Source: Pseudomonadota bacterium (GTDB lineage: Bacteria > Pseudomonadota > Alphaproteobacteria > Rhodospirillales > Casp-alpha2). From it: DNA of 9,293 nucleotides. Below, piece by piece: positions 1-6,311 of the stretch. Location: the NCBI GenBank assembly GCA_022563215.1, contig JADFNT010000043.1:1-9293 (forward strand), read 5' to 3'. The number at the start of each line of letters is the position of its first letter. The stretch's first letter is position 1. Under the pieces are notes generated by a model, which saw nothing but the letters and a program-made list of their open reading frames with translations, did no database searches and had not been told where the DNA came from. A program made the position numbers and the translations under genes.

Positions 1-494
1 TGGTCGGCTGCCACCGCCTCGGCGCCAACGCCGCCCTCGGCTATGGCTCCCGGCGCGAGGGCCTCGCCGGCATCCTGGCCATCGCGCCGGGGCACAACAT
101 CGATGGTGACGGATTTCAAAATTTAGTCGATTACGACTACCGACGGGCCAAGGAAATGGTCGCCGTCGGCAAGGGCGACGAGGAAACCGGTTTCAAGGAC
201 GTAAACCAGGGAAAGAAGTCCACCAAGACCATGAAGGCCAAGGTATACCTGAGCTGGTTCGACCCCGAGGGTCCGGCCCCAATGCCGAAAAACGCCGCCA
301 ACCTGAAACCGGGGACGCCCTTAATGTGGATCATCGGCGAGAGGGACCGTCTGATGATGAAACGCGGCAAGGAATACGCCTTCGCGAGGGCGCCGGCACA
401 TCCGAATAACGCCTACGTTATCGTCAAGGGCGGCCACCGCGACACGCCCGAGGAAGGCGCCGACAGGATCATCAAATGGCTGAAGGGGCTTTAG
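1..494 (+). CDS. alpha/beta-hydrolase family protein, 5'-truncated by the window edge
   Basis: The reading frame is open from position 3 to the TAG at 492-494, giving 163 visible C-terminal residues; the start lies outside the window. The pattern fits the second half of an alpha/beta-hydrolase. A nucleophile-elbow-like stretch (CHRLGANAAL, visible residues 3-12) is followed by a strand (ILAIAPGHN), a middle segment rich in charged residues, then strand-plus-acid (MWIIGERD, Asp115) and strand-plus-His (VIVKGGH, His145). In active members the elbow would read GHSLG; here the Ser position is Arg and the preceding Gly is Cys, so the usual nucleophile is missing. The acid and His are retained. The substrate is unknown. 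It may be a non-catalytic relative or a decayed gene, although the frame is intact. It converges on the amidotransferase gene with a 6-bp gap and no visible terminator. Confidence 0.75.
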   Translation, partial: VGCHRLGANAALGYGSRREGLAGILAIAPGHNIDGDGFQNLVDYDYRRAKEMVAVGKGDEETGFKDVNQGKKSTKTMKAKVYLSWFDPEGPAPMPKNAANLKPGTPLMWIIGERDRLMMKRGKEYAFARAPAHPNNAYVIVKGGHRDTPEEGADRIIKWLKGL

Positions 495-500
495 GCCACC

Positions 501-1367
501 CTAACGCCGCTCCGCCATCGTCGGCTTGACCAGGCGCTCGATCCAGTTCCTGACCTCGGTGCGGCGATAATTCGTGTCCATGACGTCCCTGTCGACGCCG
601 AGCTTCCACGCCAGGTCCTGGCGCCCGGGGTCGTCGTGCAGCGCCTCCAGCAGTTCGACGTGGGCCTCGCCAGCATCGCGGTCCTCGAAAAAGCCGAGTT
701 CGGTCATCTTGTCGATCCGGCACCAGGTCAGCCGCGCCATCTCGTGGAGGTCGTATTCCGGGTGGTATTGCAGGCCCCAGAACGTGCCGCCGAGGTAATC
801 CACGCTGACCGACTGCACGTAGGTGAAGGCGTTGCCGGCGAGCCGCACCGCGCCTTCGGGCAGTTCGGTGATCTCGTCGTCGTGGCTGATGAAGCCGTCG
901 AACACGTCCGACTTGCCTTCGTAGAGGGGATGCGCCCGGCCTTCCGGCGTCAACCGGATCTTCCTGGCGATCCCCATTTCCCGGCCACGGGGATTCTTGG
1001 CGCACGCCCCGCCGGCGGCGACGACGGCGATCTGCGCCGCCCAGCAGCTTCCGAAGGCGGGCACATGGGCCTCATAGCACGCACGGGCGAAGTCGACCTG
1101 GGCGCGGACCTCGGGGATGTCGTCAAACACCGTCAGGCTGCACCCGGTCCAGGCGACGCCGTCATACCCCGACAGCGCTTGGCCGGCGGGCAGTTCCGCC
1201 CCCGGGTCGCTGGGATAGACGATGTCGCAATCCGAGCCCGGTGATTCGTCTTTCAGCATCGCCGCGTAAAGCTCGCCGGCGACGGCGGCGCCGCCGGCGG
1301 CCAGCTCGTCGCGGGCCTTTTTGGTGTAGCCGTCGACGACCAGGAACTTCGGCGCAACCGTCATCAC
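501..1367 (-). CDS. class I (type 1) glutamine amidotransferase-like protein
   Basis: This encodes 288 aa. The class I glutaminase fold is recognisable: a Rossmann-like start (KFLVVDGY), the oxyanion strand region (GVAWTGCSLTVFDD, about 71-84), the nucleophile elbow AFGSCWAAQ with Cys108, and the YHPE motif with His202 and Glu204 completing the Cys-His-Glu triad. Such domains hydrolyse glutamine to release ammonia. It resembles stand-alone GMP-synthase-like amidotransferases, but no synthetase domain is attached, so any ammonia acceptor is unknown. About 80 residues follow the triad as a helical, charged C-terminal extension ending in an arginine-rich tail. The ATG overlaps the stop of the upstream HAD gene as ATGA (1364-1367), which indicates translational coupling and one transcript. 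The protein has no signal peptide and is presumably cytoplasmic. A second ATG directly after the first could also be used. Confidence 0.87.
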   Translation of the reverse strand: MMTVAPKFLVVDGYTKKARDELAAGGAAVAGELYAAMLKDESPGSDCDIVYPSDPGAELPAGQALSGYDGVAWTGCSLTVFDDIPEVRAQVDFARACYEAHVPAFGSCWAAQIAVVAAGGACAKNPRGREMGIARKIRLTPEGRAHPLYEGKSDVFDGFISHDDEITELPEGAVRLAGNAFTYVQSVSVDYLGGTFWGLQYHPEYDLHEMARLTWCRIDKMTELGFFEDRDAGEAHVELLEALHDDPGRQDLAWKLGVDRDVMDTNYRRTEVRNWIERLVKPTMAERR

Positions 1368-2128
1368 CCGCCCCCGGCCAGCCGGTCGATGATCGCCGGC
1401 AGGTCGGCGTGGCGCTCACAAATAGCATCCGCCGACGTCGTTTCCCTGTCCACGCCGCGCTTGCCGGTGAACAGCACCGCCTTCATGCCCAGCCCCTGCG
1501 CGCCCTTGATGTCGTTGTGGTCGCGGTCGCCGATGTGGACCATGTCCGTGACCTCGACGCCCAATTGGCGCGCCGCGCTGTTGAACATTTCCGGGTGCGG
1601 CTTCGAATGCCCGATCTCGTCGGAAAAGGCGAAGCCGGAAAAGTATTTCTTCAGCCCGTGGCCGTCGAGCAGCGCCCTGAGCCCGTCGGCGGGGGTAACG
1701 ATGGTATCGGACACGATGCACAGCTTGTAGCGCCCCGAAAGCTCCCCCAGCGCATCCCCGATGCCGTCGATGGCATCGGGCGGCAGCTCGACCTCCATGC
1801 GGCCCAGGGCCTGGGCCAGTCCGGCCAGTTCGTCCGCCGGCAGGTCGCGGCCCAGTTCCTTCAACGCCACGCCCAGACGCTCGGCCACCGGCCAGGTGAC
1901 GGAATCCTGCTTCCACGCCTTGATGAAGGCGGCGTCGGCGGCGTCGAAGGCGGCGTTGACTTCTTGTTCGGTGACCGGCCGGTGGCGGTTAAGCGCCTCG
2001 TACAGCAGATGGCGGCGTTGTTGCGGCTTCGCGCGCAGGCCTTGGGCGCGGCGCTTCGGCTCGTCGGAATCGTCGTCGATGATGGTGTCCCAGAGATCGA
2101 AGGAAACGGCCTTCAGCGGTGCGGTCAC
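1364..2128 (-). CDS. HAD-superfamily hydrolase
   Basis: This encodes 254 aa, with a GTG start chosen because AAGGA lies 7 nt upstream. The HAD motifs appear in order. Motif I is SFDLWDT, with nucleophile Asp11 and Trp at the +2 position where most phosphatases have Asp. Motif II is IVSDT (Ser140). Motif III is the Lys in GHSKPHP (Lys176). Motif IV is HIGDRDHND (Asp201 and Asp206, Mg2+ ligands). A helical cap of about 110 residues lies between motifs I and II, as in C1-cap members. Known members are phosphatases or, with a non-Asp +2 residue, haloacid-dehalogenase-like enzymes; the substrate here cannot be told. It is a cytoplasmic protein. It is the first gene of a two-gene unit with the amidotransferase, whose start overlaps its stop by 4 nt. 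Confidence 0.88.
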   Translation of the reverse strand: MTAPLKAVSFDLWDTIIDDDSDEPKRRAQGLRAKPQQRRHLLYEALNRHRPVTEQEVNAAFDAADAAFIKAWKQDSVTWPVAERLGVALKELGRDLPADELAGLAQALGRMEVELPPDAIDGIGDALGELSGRYKLCIVSDTIVTPADGLRALLDGHGLKKYFSGFAFSDEIGHSKPHPEMFNSAARQLGVEVTDMVHIGDRDHNDIKGAQGLGMKAVLFTGKRGVDRETTSADAICERHADLPAIIDRLAGGG

Positions 2129-2163
2129 GAGGTGATCCTTGGTATTCGATGTCGGCGGCGGCG

Positions 2164-2192
2164 AATGTGAAACAAGCGCCCTGTTTGGTCAA
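2164..2192 (-). promoter_or_regulatory. possible sigma70-type promoter for the HAD/amidotransferase pair
   Basis: On the minus strand TTGACC (2192-2187) is followed after 17 nt by CACATT (2169-2164). The -35 is good and the -10 poor (3 of 6 to TATAAT). The start point would be near 2157, leaving about 30 nt before the GTG at 2128. A second TTGACT lies 13 bp further upstream (2205-2200). Position fits; sequence support is moderate. Confidence 0.35.
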
Positions 2193-2224
2193 GCGGGGGA
2201 GTCAAGGGAGCCAAAAGAACCCTG

Positions 2225-2944
2225 TCATTTCGGCCGCCAGTTCCGGGCCGCGTCCCCGGCCCGCTTGATTTGGTCCTGGTTCATGTCCTTGCCGGCCCCG
2301 TCCAGGGCGGCCCGGGTATCGAACTTGGGGTTATCGGCCATCACCCGGTCCCGCTGCCGGTGCGCCAGGGTGAACCATTTATAGGCCTCGACCGGGTCAT
2401 AGTCCCCGGCCCAGCCTTCCTGGTACATGGAACCGAGAAGATATTGGGCCACCGGGTGGCCCTGTTCGGCGGCTTTTTTGTACCAGCCCAACGCCTCGGC
2501 GTAGTCGTGGGGAACGCCGCGGCCATGGAAATAAAGATCGCCCAGGGCCAACTGGGCGTCGGCGACCCGGCCCAGGTTGGCGGCCAGCCTGTACCATTCC
2601 GAGGCCCGGTAATAGCTCTGCTTGACCACCTTGGCGTCGGCAAAAAAGGTGCCGATAGTGTACTGGGCGCCGGGGTGGCCCTGTTCGGCGGCCTTGGAAT
2701 ACCACTCGTAGGCCAGGTCCAGGTCCAGCGAGCCGAACTGGCCGGTATGGTAGAGCCGCGCCAGGGCGTACTGGGCCTTCATGTCGCCGGACCGGGCTGG
2801 GGGTTTGAGGGCCTCGATCTCGGCCATCTCGACGGCGAGCTTGACCCGGGTCGGGTCGTCCTCGGGGCCGCCGAAGAAAAACCACGCCGCGAACCCGGAA
2901 AGCCCCAGCGTCGCCACCGCGAACAGGACCAGCATTATTCTCAT
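2225..2944 (-). CDS. membrane-anchored Sel1-repeat (TPR-like) protein
   Basis: This encodes 239 aa. The N-terminus (residues 3-24, MLVLFAVATLGLSGFAAWFF) is one hydrophobic segment with an Arg before it. It is either an uncleaved membrane anchor or a signal peptide, which would place the rest in the periplasm. Residues about 54-197 form four Sel1-like repeats of about 36 aa, with the recurring pattern AQYxLGxLY...A.xWYxKAAEQGH (for example at 57-89, 93-125, 129-162 and 166-197). Sel1 repeats are protein-binding alpha-solenoids; the partner is unknown. The C-terminal 40 residues are charged and outside the repeats. No strong Shine-Dalgarno precedes the ATG at 2944, and Met4 (ATG at 2935) is an alternative. 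A GC-rich hairpin lies 14 nt upstream of the ATG. The gene follows the small lipoprotein gene in the same direction. Confidence 0.85.
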   Translation of the reverse strand: MRIMLVLFAVATLGLSGFAAWFFFGGPEDDPTRVKLAVEMAEIEALKPPARSGDMKAQYALARLYHTGQFGSLDLDLAYEWYSKAAEQGHPGAQYTIGTFFADAKVVKQSYYRASEWYRLAANLGRVADAQLALGDLYFHGRGVPHDYAEALGWYKKAAEQGHPVAQYLLGSMYQEGWAGDYDPVEAYKWFTLAHRQRDRVMADNPKFDTRAALDGAGKDMNQDQIKRAGDAARNWRPK

Positions 2945-2957
2945 GGGATGAGTTTTA

Positions 2958-2973
2958 GCCCCGCTTGCGGGGC
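2958..2973 (-). terminator. GC-rich hairpin between the lipoprotein and Sel1 genes
   Basis: GCCCCG and CGGGGC pair around a 4-nt loop (six or seven G-C pairs). On the minus strand it lies about 37 nt after the lipoprotein stop and 14 nt before the Sel1 start. No T-run follows on either strand, so it may be a weak or factor-assisted terminator, or a structure influencing initiation of the Sel1 gene. Confidence 0.35.
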
Positions 2974-3010
2974 CTGGCCACCGGAAAGAAAGAGCGATTA
3001 GGGGGAAGCG

Positions 3011-3334
3011 CTATTTGGCGACGTTGACGTTGTCTTCGCCCATTTTCTTCTGCCGGCCGCCGTAGGGATCGGGCCGGTCGTAGCACGTCACCGTGGCCAG
3101 GGTCTTGTAGCAGTAGATGTTCGGTTTTATATTCGGTTCGTCCTCCACGCAATAGGTCAACCCCTTCTGCTTACGGATGGTCGAGCAGTTCTTGCCGCTG
3201 GCAAGCGAAATGACGTGGTCTTCGAGGGTCTTGTCGGTGCCGATGACGAAGGCCCCCTGAACCTGGGCGAAGCCGGGAACGGCGCTGCACCCGGCGAGAA
3301 ACACCAGGACCGCGAGAATGGCCAAGATGCGCAT
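3011..3334 (-). CDS. small conserved lipoprotein with four extra cysteines
   Basis: This encodes 107 aa. I placed the start at 3334 rather than at an in-frame ATG at 3367: GAGGGAG sits 6 nt before this ATG, and the protein then begins directly with a signal peptide (MRILAILAVLVFLAGC). LAGC is a lipobox with lipidated Cys16, and Ser follows, favouring outer-membrane sorting. The mature part (about 90 aa) has Cys50, Cys62, Cys75 and Cys84, suggesting two disulfides in the periplasm, plus the pattern DKTLEDHVISLASGKNCS and TCYDRPDPYGG. From memory, similar small lipoproteins with this cysteine pattern recur in alphaproteobacteria without an assigned function; this needs a database check. The upstream region contains a CtrA-like box. 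Its stop lies 66 bp before the Sel1 gene. Confidence 0.85.
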   Translation of the reverse strand: MRILAILAVLVFLAGCSAVPGFAQVQGAFVIGTDKTLEDHVISLASGKNCSTIRKQKGLTYCVEDEPNIKPNIYCYKTLATVTCYDRPDPYGGRQKKMGEDNVNVAK

Positions 3335-3390
3335 GATCGACTCCCTCGTTGCCGGGCTCGTTGGCAAGCCGGCGAATGGTCTTCCGCCCG

Positions 3391-3430
3391 GCTATAATAA
3401 TGCCCGGCCCGGGGTTAAGGACAGGTTAAC
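3391..3430 (-). promoter_or_regulatory. CtrA-type box overlapping a candidate promoter of the lipoprotein gene
   Basis: Positions 3415-3430 read TTAA-N7-TTAAC, an exact match to the full CtrA binding consensus of alphaproteobacteria. Read on the minus strand, the half next to the gene falls in CTTAAC (3419-3414). It is separated by 17 nt from TATAGC (3396-3391), so the box would sit over the -35 of a promoter starting near 3384, about 50 nt before the lipoprotein ATG. That geometry is typical of CtrA-activated promoters. The match is seen; the regulation is inferred. The box could also act on the divergent redoxin gene. Confidence 0.5.
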
Positions 3431-3465
3431 CGCGCCCCGGTCCGGCGGTGCCCCGGCTATGATTG

Positions 3466-3509
3466 ATCGAAGCCCCGGTTTGGGCTAACAAACGCCATCG
3501 GGCTTCGAT
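3466..3509 (+). promoter_or_regulatory. long nested hairpin in the redoxin leader
   Basis: A perfect 10-bp stem (ATCGAAGCCC at 3466-3475 with GGGCTTCGAT at 3500-3509) encloses 24 nt. Inside it is a second 5-bp stem (GTTTG 3478-3482 / CAAAC 3489-3493). It ends 22 nt before the redoxin ATG and just before its ribosome-binding site. It may be a leader structure or an operator; a weak promoter (TTGATC-17-TAACAA, 3463-3491) overlaps it. No T-run follows. Confidence 0.45.
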
Positions 3510-3531
3510 GGAAATGAGGGAGGCGACCCCC

Positions 3532-4083
3532 ATGGTGGCAATGGCAACGCCGGTCTGCGATTTCGGCTGGAAAGCGCCGGATTTCAGCCTCAAGGGCACC
3601 GACGCCAAGACCTATACCCTGGAAGACGTCCGCGGGCCCAGGGGCACGCTGGTGATGTTCATCTGCAACCATTGCCCTTACGTCAAGGCGATCCTCGGCC
3701 GCCTGGTGCGCGACGCCAAGGAGTTGCAGGACTGTGGCGTCGGCGTCATCGCCATCATGGCCAACGACCCGAACGAATACGCCGAGGATTCCTTTGACAA
3801 CATGGCCGCCGTCGCCGGCGACAACGGCTTTACCTTTCCCTACGTGATCGACGAAACCCAGGACGTCGCCCGCGCCTATGATGCCCGGTGCACGCCAGAC
3901 TTCTTTGGCTTCAACGCCGAGCTTGAGCTGCAATACCGCGGCCGCCTGGACGCATCGGGCAAGGAGGCGGCGGCGGACGCCCGGCGCGAGCTTTTCGAGG
4001 CCATGGCCCAGGTGGCGGAAACCGGGAAAGGCCCGGCCCAGCAGACCGCCTCCATCGGTTGTTCCATCAAGTGGCGGGAATAA
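3532..4083 (+). CDS. thioredoxin-fold redoxin (AhpC/TSA-like) with CNHC motif
   Basis: This encodes 183 aa. I chose the ATG at 3532 because GAGGGAGG ends 8 nt before it; the frame is open further upstream (ATGs at 3463, 3508, 3514), but that stretch holds a hairpin and unconserved sequence. The protein starts in the redoxin style (FGWKAPDFSLKGTD, 11-24). It carries the active-site pair CNHC (Cys45, Cys48) after the strand LVMFI, and a cis-Pro loop (Thr121-Pro122) preceded by Cys120. It ends with GCSIKW, containing Cys177. The FICNHCPYVKA signature is typical of a widespread thioredoxin-family group annotated as AhpC/TSA-like. There is no signal peptide, so a cytoplasmic thiol-disulfide or peroxide role is likely; the substrate is unknown. 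A weak hairpin with a T-rich tail follows the stop. Confidence 0.88.
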   Translation: MVAMATPVCDFGWKAPDFSLKGTDAKTYTLEDVRGPRGTLVMFICNHCPYVKAILGRLVRDAKELQDCGVGVIAIMANDPNEYAEDSFDNMAAVAGDNGFTFPYVIDETQDVARAYDARCTPDFFGFNAELELQYRGRLDASGKEAAADARRELFEAMAQVAETGKGPAQQTASIGCSIKWRE

Positions 4084-4101
4084 CCGGCTAATATCCCGCG
4101 T

Positions 4102-4130
4102 TTGCCTTCCCGTCCCGGCGGGACTATTTT
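4102..4130 (+). promoter_or_regulatory. possible promoter of the yfgM-bamB-der operon
   Basis: TTGCCT and TATTTT lie 17 nt apart, each matching 4 of 6 consensus bases. The start point would be near 4137, about 58 nt before the GTG at 4195. It overlaps the terminator-like hairpin described for the preceding gene, so only one of the two readings may be right. Confidence 0.25.
4112..4130 (+). terminator. weak intrinsic terminator after the redoxin gene
   Basis: GTCCC and GGGAC pair around GGC (4112-4124), followed by TATTTTA. The 5-bp GC stem with a T-rich tail lies 29 nt after the redoxin stop. The same bases can be read as a promoter (TTGCCT 4102-4107, 17 nt, TATTTT 4125-4130) for the next operon, so the assignment is ambiguous. 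Confidence 0.4.
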
Positions 4131-4167
4131 AGCCCCCGATCCCGCCCCCTGGGGCGTTTCAGGGCGG

Positions 4168-4185
4168 CCGGAAGCTGTTTTCCGG
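4168..4185 (+). promoter_or_regulatory. hairpin reaching into the ribosome-binding site of the yfgM-like gene
   Basis: CCGGAA (4168-4173) pairs with TTCCGG (4180-4185) around a 6-nt loop. The 3' arm covers the first two bases of the GGAG (4184-4187) that lies 7 nt before the GTG start. It could partly mask initiation; this is inference from sequence only. Confidence 0.3.
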
Positions 4186-4194
4186 AGTTCACCC

Positions 4195-4860
4195 GTGGCC
4201 GAAAAAACCGAAGACGACATCCTGTTCCGCGAGATCGACGAAGATCTGCGCCAGGACGAGTTCCAGAGGCTGTGGAAAGCCTACGGCAAGTACGTGCTCG
4301 CCGGCGCCGTGGTCCTTGTCCTCGGCGTCGCCGGGTTCAAGGGCTGGCAGAGCTACGACATCTCGGCCCGCGAGGCCCTGGGCGTCCGGTTTCAGTCCGC
4401 CGCCGGCCTGGTCACCGCCGGCAAGACCGGCGAAGCCCTGAAGATGTTTTCCGAAATCGCCGAGGACGGTGGCGGCTACCAAATGCTGGCGCGGTTCAAC
4501 GAGGCGCGGATTTATGCCCGTCAGGGCGATGCCGGCGGCGCGGCGGCGGCCTACCGGGGGCTGGCCGGGGACGGGGGCATCGATTCCCTTTACCGGGACT
4601 TGGCGGTGATTTTGGGCGCCTATCAGGAACTGAACGACCCCGGCGCCGATTTATCGGCGTTGGCCAAGCGGCTCGAACCCCTGAGGGCCGAGACCAGCCC
4701 CTGGCGCTACAGCGCCGGCGAGATTTCCGGCCTTTTGGCCCGCCGCTCGGGAGACCGGGCCGAGGCCAAGAAGCTGTTCCAGGGCCTGGCCAACGACCCC
4801 CGGGCGCCGCAAGGGGTTCGCGCCCGGGCCCAGGAAATGCTATCCATTATCGGCAGGTAA
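4195..4860 (+). CDS. yfgM: YfgM-like membrane-anchored tetratricopeptide protein
   Basis: This encodes 221 aa with a GTG start, chosen because GGAG lies 7 nt before it; an ATG at 4102 in the same frame has no such support. The layout is that of the YfgM/TPR_21 family: an acidic cytosolic N-terminus (AEKTEDDILFREIDEDLRQ), one transmembrane helix (about residues 33-49, YVLAGAVVLVLGVAGF), and a periplasmic helical solenoid (A-rich pairs such as YQMLARFNEARIYARQGDAGGAAAAYRGLA). In E. coli, YfgM works with PpiD at the SecYEG translocon as a chaperone for exported proteins. Context is decisive: bamB starts 11 nt after the stop and der follows, the same order as in E. coli. The gene symbol is by family and synteny, not by close sequence identity. 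Confidence 0.85.
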   Translation: MAEKTEDDILFREIDEDLRQDEFQRLWKAYGKYVLAGAVVLVLGVAGFKGWQSYDISAREALGVRFQSAAGLVTAGKTGEALKMFSEIAEDGGGYQMLARFNEARIYARQGDAGGAAAAYRGLAGDGGIDSLYRDLAVILGAYQELNDPGADLSALAKRLEPLRAETSPWRYSAGEISGLLARRSGDRAEAKKLFQGLANDPRAPQGVRARAQEMLSIIGR

Positions 4861-4871
4861 GGTCCGGGGCG

Positions 4872-6272
4872 ATGATCAAACGGCAAACGAAATCAGGCGT
4901 GTTAAGGGGCCCGGGGACCTGCTCTGGAACCTTCTCTGGCGCCTTCCCGGGCGCCGCCCTATTGCCGGTCTTGTTGCTGGCCCTGGTCCTCGGCGGCTGC
5001 TCGACGGTGACCGGCTGGTTTTCGGGTGAAAAGGAACCGCCGCTGCCCGGCGACCGGATTTCGGTGCTCCTCCATCAGCGCACGCTGAGCCCCGATCCGG
5101 AGCTGGCCGACGTGCAGGTCCTCCTGCCGGCGCCCGAACCCAACGCCGATTGGCCGCAATCGGGGGGCTATCCCAATCATGCCATGCATCACATGATGGT
5201 GCCCGAAACCCTGTCGAAGGCCTGGTCCGTCGATATCGGCGACGGCGCCGACGACGATGTGCGGCTGTCGGGTTCTCCGGTGGTCGCCGGCGGGCGGGTC
5301 TATGTCATGGATTCCGCTTCCGTGGTCAGCGCCTTCGACACCAAGGACGGCACCCGCCTGTGGGAAAACGACCTGACCCCCGACGAAGAGGACGAAGGCC
5401 ATATCTCCGGCGGCCTGGCGTACGATCAGGGCCGCCTTTTCGTCAGCACCGGGTTCGCCCAGGTGATCGCGCTCGACGCCGAAACCGGGGCCGAAATTTG
5501 GCGTAAAAAGGTCAGCGGCCCGGCCCGCGCCGCGCCGACGGTGCGCGGCGGGCGCGTCTTCGTGGTCACGGTCGACAACCGGCTGTTCGCCATCAACGCC
5601 GAAAACGGCGACGGCCTGTGGACACACAGCGGCATTTCCGAAACCGCCAGCATCCTCGGCAGCGCCAGCCCCGCCGTCGGCAGCGGCGTCGTCGTCGTTC
5701 CCTATACCTCGGGCGAACTGGTGGCGTTGAAGACCACCAGCGGCCGGGTTCTGTGGCAGGACAGCCTGGCGGCGGTCAAGCGCACCGACGTGGTGTCCAA
5801 CCTGGCGCATATCCGCGGCCGCCCGGTGATCGACCGCGGCCGGGTCATCGCCATCAGCCACGGCGGCATCATGGCGGCCATCGACCTGCGCAGCGGCCGG
5901 CGGCTGTGGCAGAAGGCAATCGGCGGCCTTCAAAGCCCCTGGGTCGCCGGCGATTACATTTACGTGATCACCAACGACGCCGAAATCGTCTGCGTGTCGC
6001 GCCAGGACGGCCGCATTCAATGGGTCCGCTCCCTGCCCCGTTACGAAGATCCGGAAAACCAGGAAGACCCGATCATCTGGACCGGGCCGCTGCTGGCCTC
6101 GGACCGGCTGATCGTCGCCGGCTCGCACGGCAAGGCGATGGCGATCTCGCCCTATACGGGCCGCTTCCTGGGCACCGTGGAAATGCCGGACGGGGTTTCG
6201 GTGCCCCCCGTGATCGCCGGCGGCAGCATCTATTTCCTCGCCGACGACGCCGAACTGGTGGTCTACCGGTAA
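4872..6272 (+). CDS. bamB: outer-membrane assembly lipoprotein BamB (beta-propeller)
   Basis: This encodes 466 aa, longer than the roughly 390 of the E. coli protein. The ATG at 4872 has AAGG overlapping the preceding stop codon, 9 nt upstream. A signal peptide with an extended n-region (about 28 residues) leads to the lipobox LGGC with lipidated Cys43 and Ser44. The rest is a PQQ-type beta-propeller. Blades repeat the patterns SPVVAGGRVYVMDSASVVSAFDTKDG, FAQVIALDAETGAEIW, NRLFAINAENGDGLW, GELVALKTTSGRVLW, GIMAAIDLRSGRRLW and AEIVCVSRQDGRIQW, and the last ends in ELVVYR. BamB is the scaffold lipoprotein that binds BamA and helps insert outer-membrane beta-barrels. A GTG at 4899 would shorten the signal peptide's n-region and is an alternative start. 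der follows after 39 nt. Confidence 0.93.
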   Translation: MIKRQTKSGVLRGPGTCSGTFSGAFPGAALLPVLLLALVLGGCSTVTGWFSGEKEPPLPGDRISVLLHQRTLSPDPELADVQVLLPAPEPNADWPQSGGYPNHAMHHMMVPETLSKAWSVDIGDGADDDVRLSGSPVVAGGRVYVMDSASVVSAFDTKDGTRLWENDLTPDEEDEGHISGGLAYDQGRLFVSTGFAQVIALDAETGAEIWRKKVSGPARAAPTVRGGRVFVVTVDNRLFAINAENGDGLWTHSGISETASILGSASPAVGSGVVVVPYTSGELVALKTTSGRVLWQDSLAAVKRTDVVSNLAHIRGRPVIDRGRVIAISHGGIMAAIDLRSGRRLWQKAIGGLQSPWVAGDYIYVITNDAEIVCVSRQDGRIQWVRSLPRYEDPENQEDPIIWTGPLLASDRLIVAGSHGKAMAISPYTGRFLGTVEMPDGVSVPPVIAGGSIYFLADDAELVVYR

Positions 6273-6311
6273 CCGCCGTCAGTCTCCGCCAGAGCAAAAT
6301 GGCCCAAGATC

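Noticed and set aside
2129..2140. Sequence like the 3' end of 16S rRNA (GGATCACCTC) before the HAD gene
   Set aside because: Only about ten bases match and no other rRNA sequence is nearby; the AAGGA within it serves as an ordinary ribosome-binding site.
3335..3367. Upstream ATG extending the lipoprotein by 11 residues
   Set aside because: It would place non-hydrophobic residues before the signal peptide, while the ATG at 3334 has a strong ribosome-binding site.
3393..3398. Perfect TATAAT as a plus-strand -10 element
   Set aside because: No acceptable -35 at 15-19 bp (the nearest, TTGGCA, is 26 bp away), and the site fits better as part of a minus-strand promoter.
4959..6128. Minus-strand frame of 389 codons opposite bamB
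   Set aside because: Shadow frame of a high-GC gene; bamB on the other strand has a lipobox and propeller blades.
4272..6272. Very long frame upstream of and including bamB
   Set aside because: The part before 4872 is an Arg/Gly/Pro-rich shadow of the yfgM-like gene; the real start is the ATG at 4872, followed by a signal peptide and lipobox.
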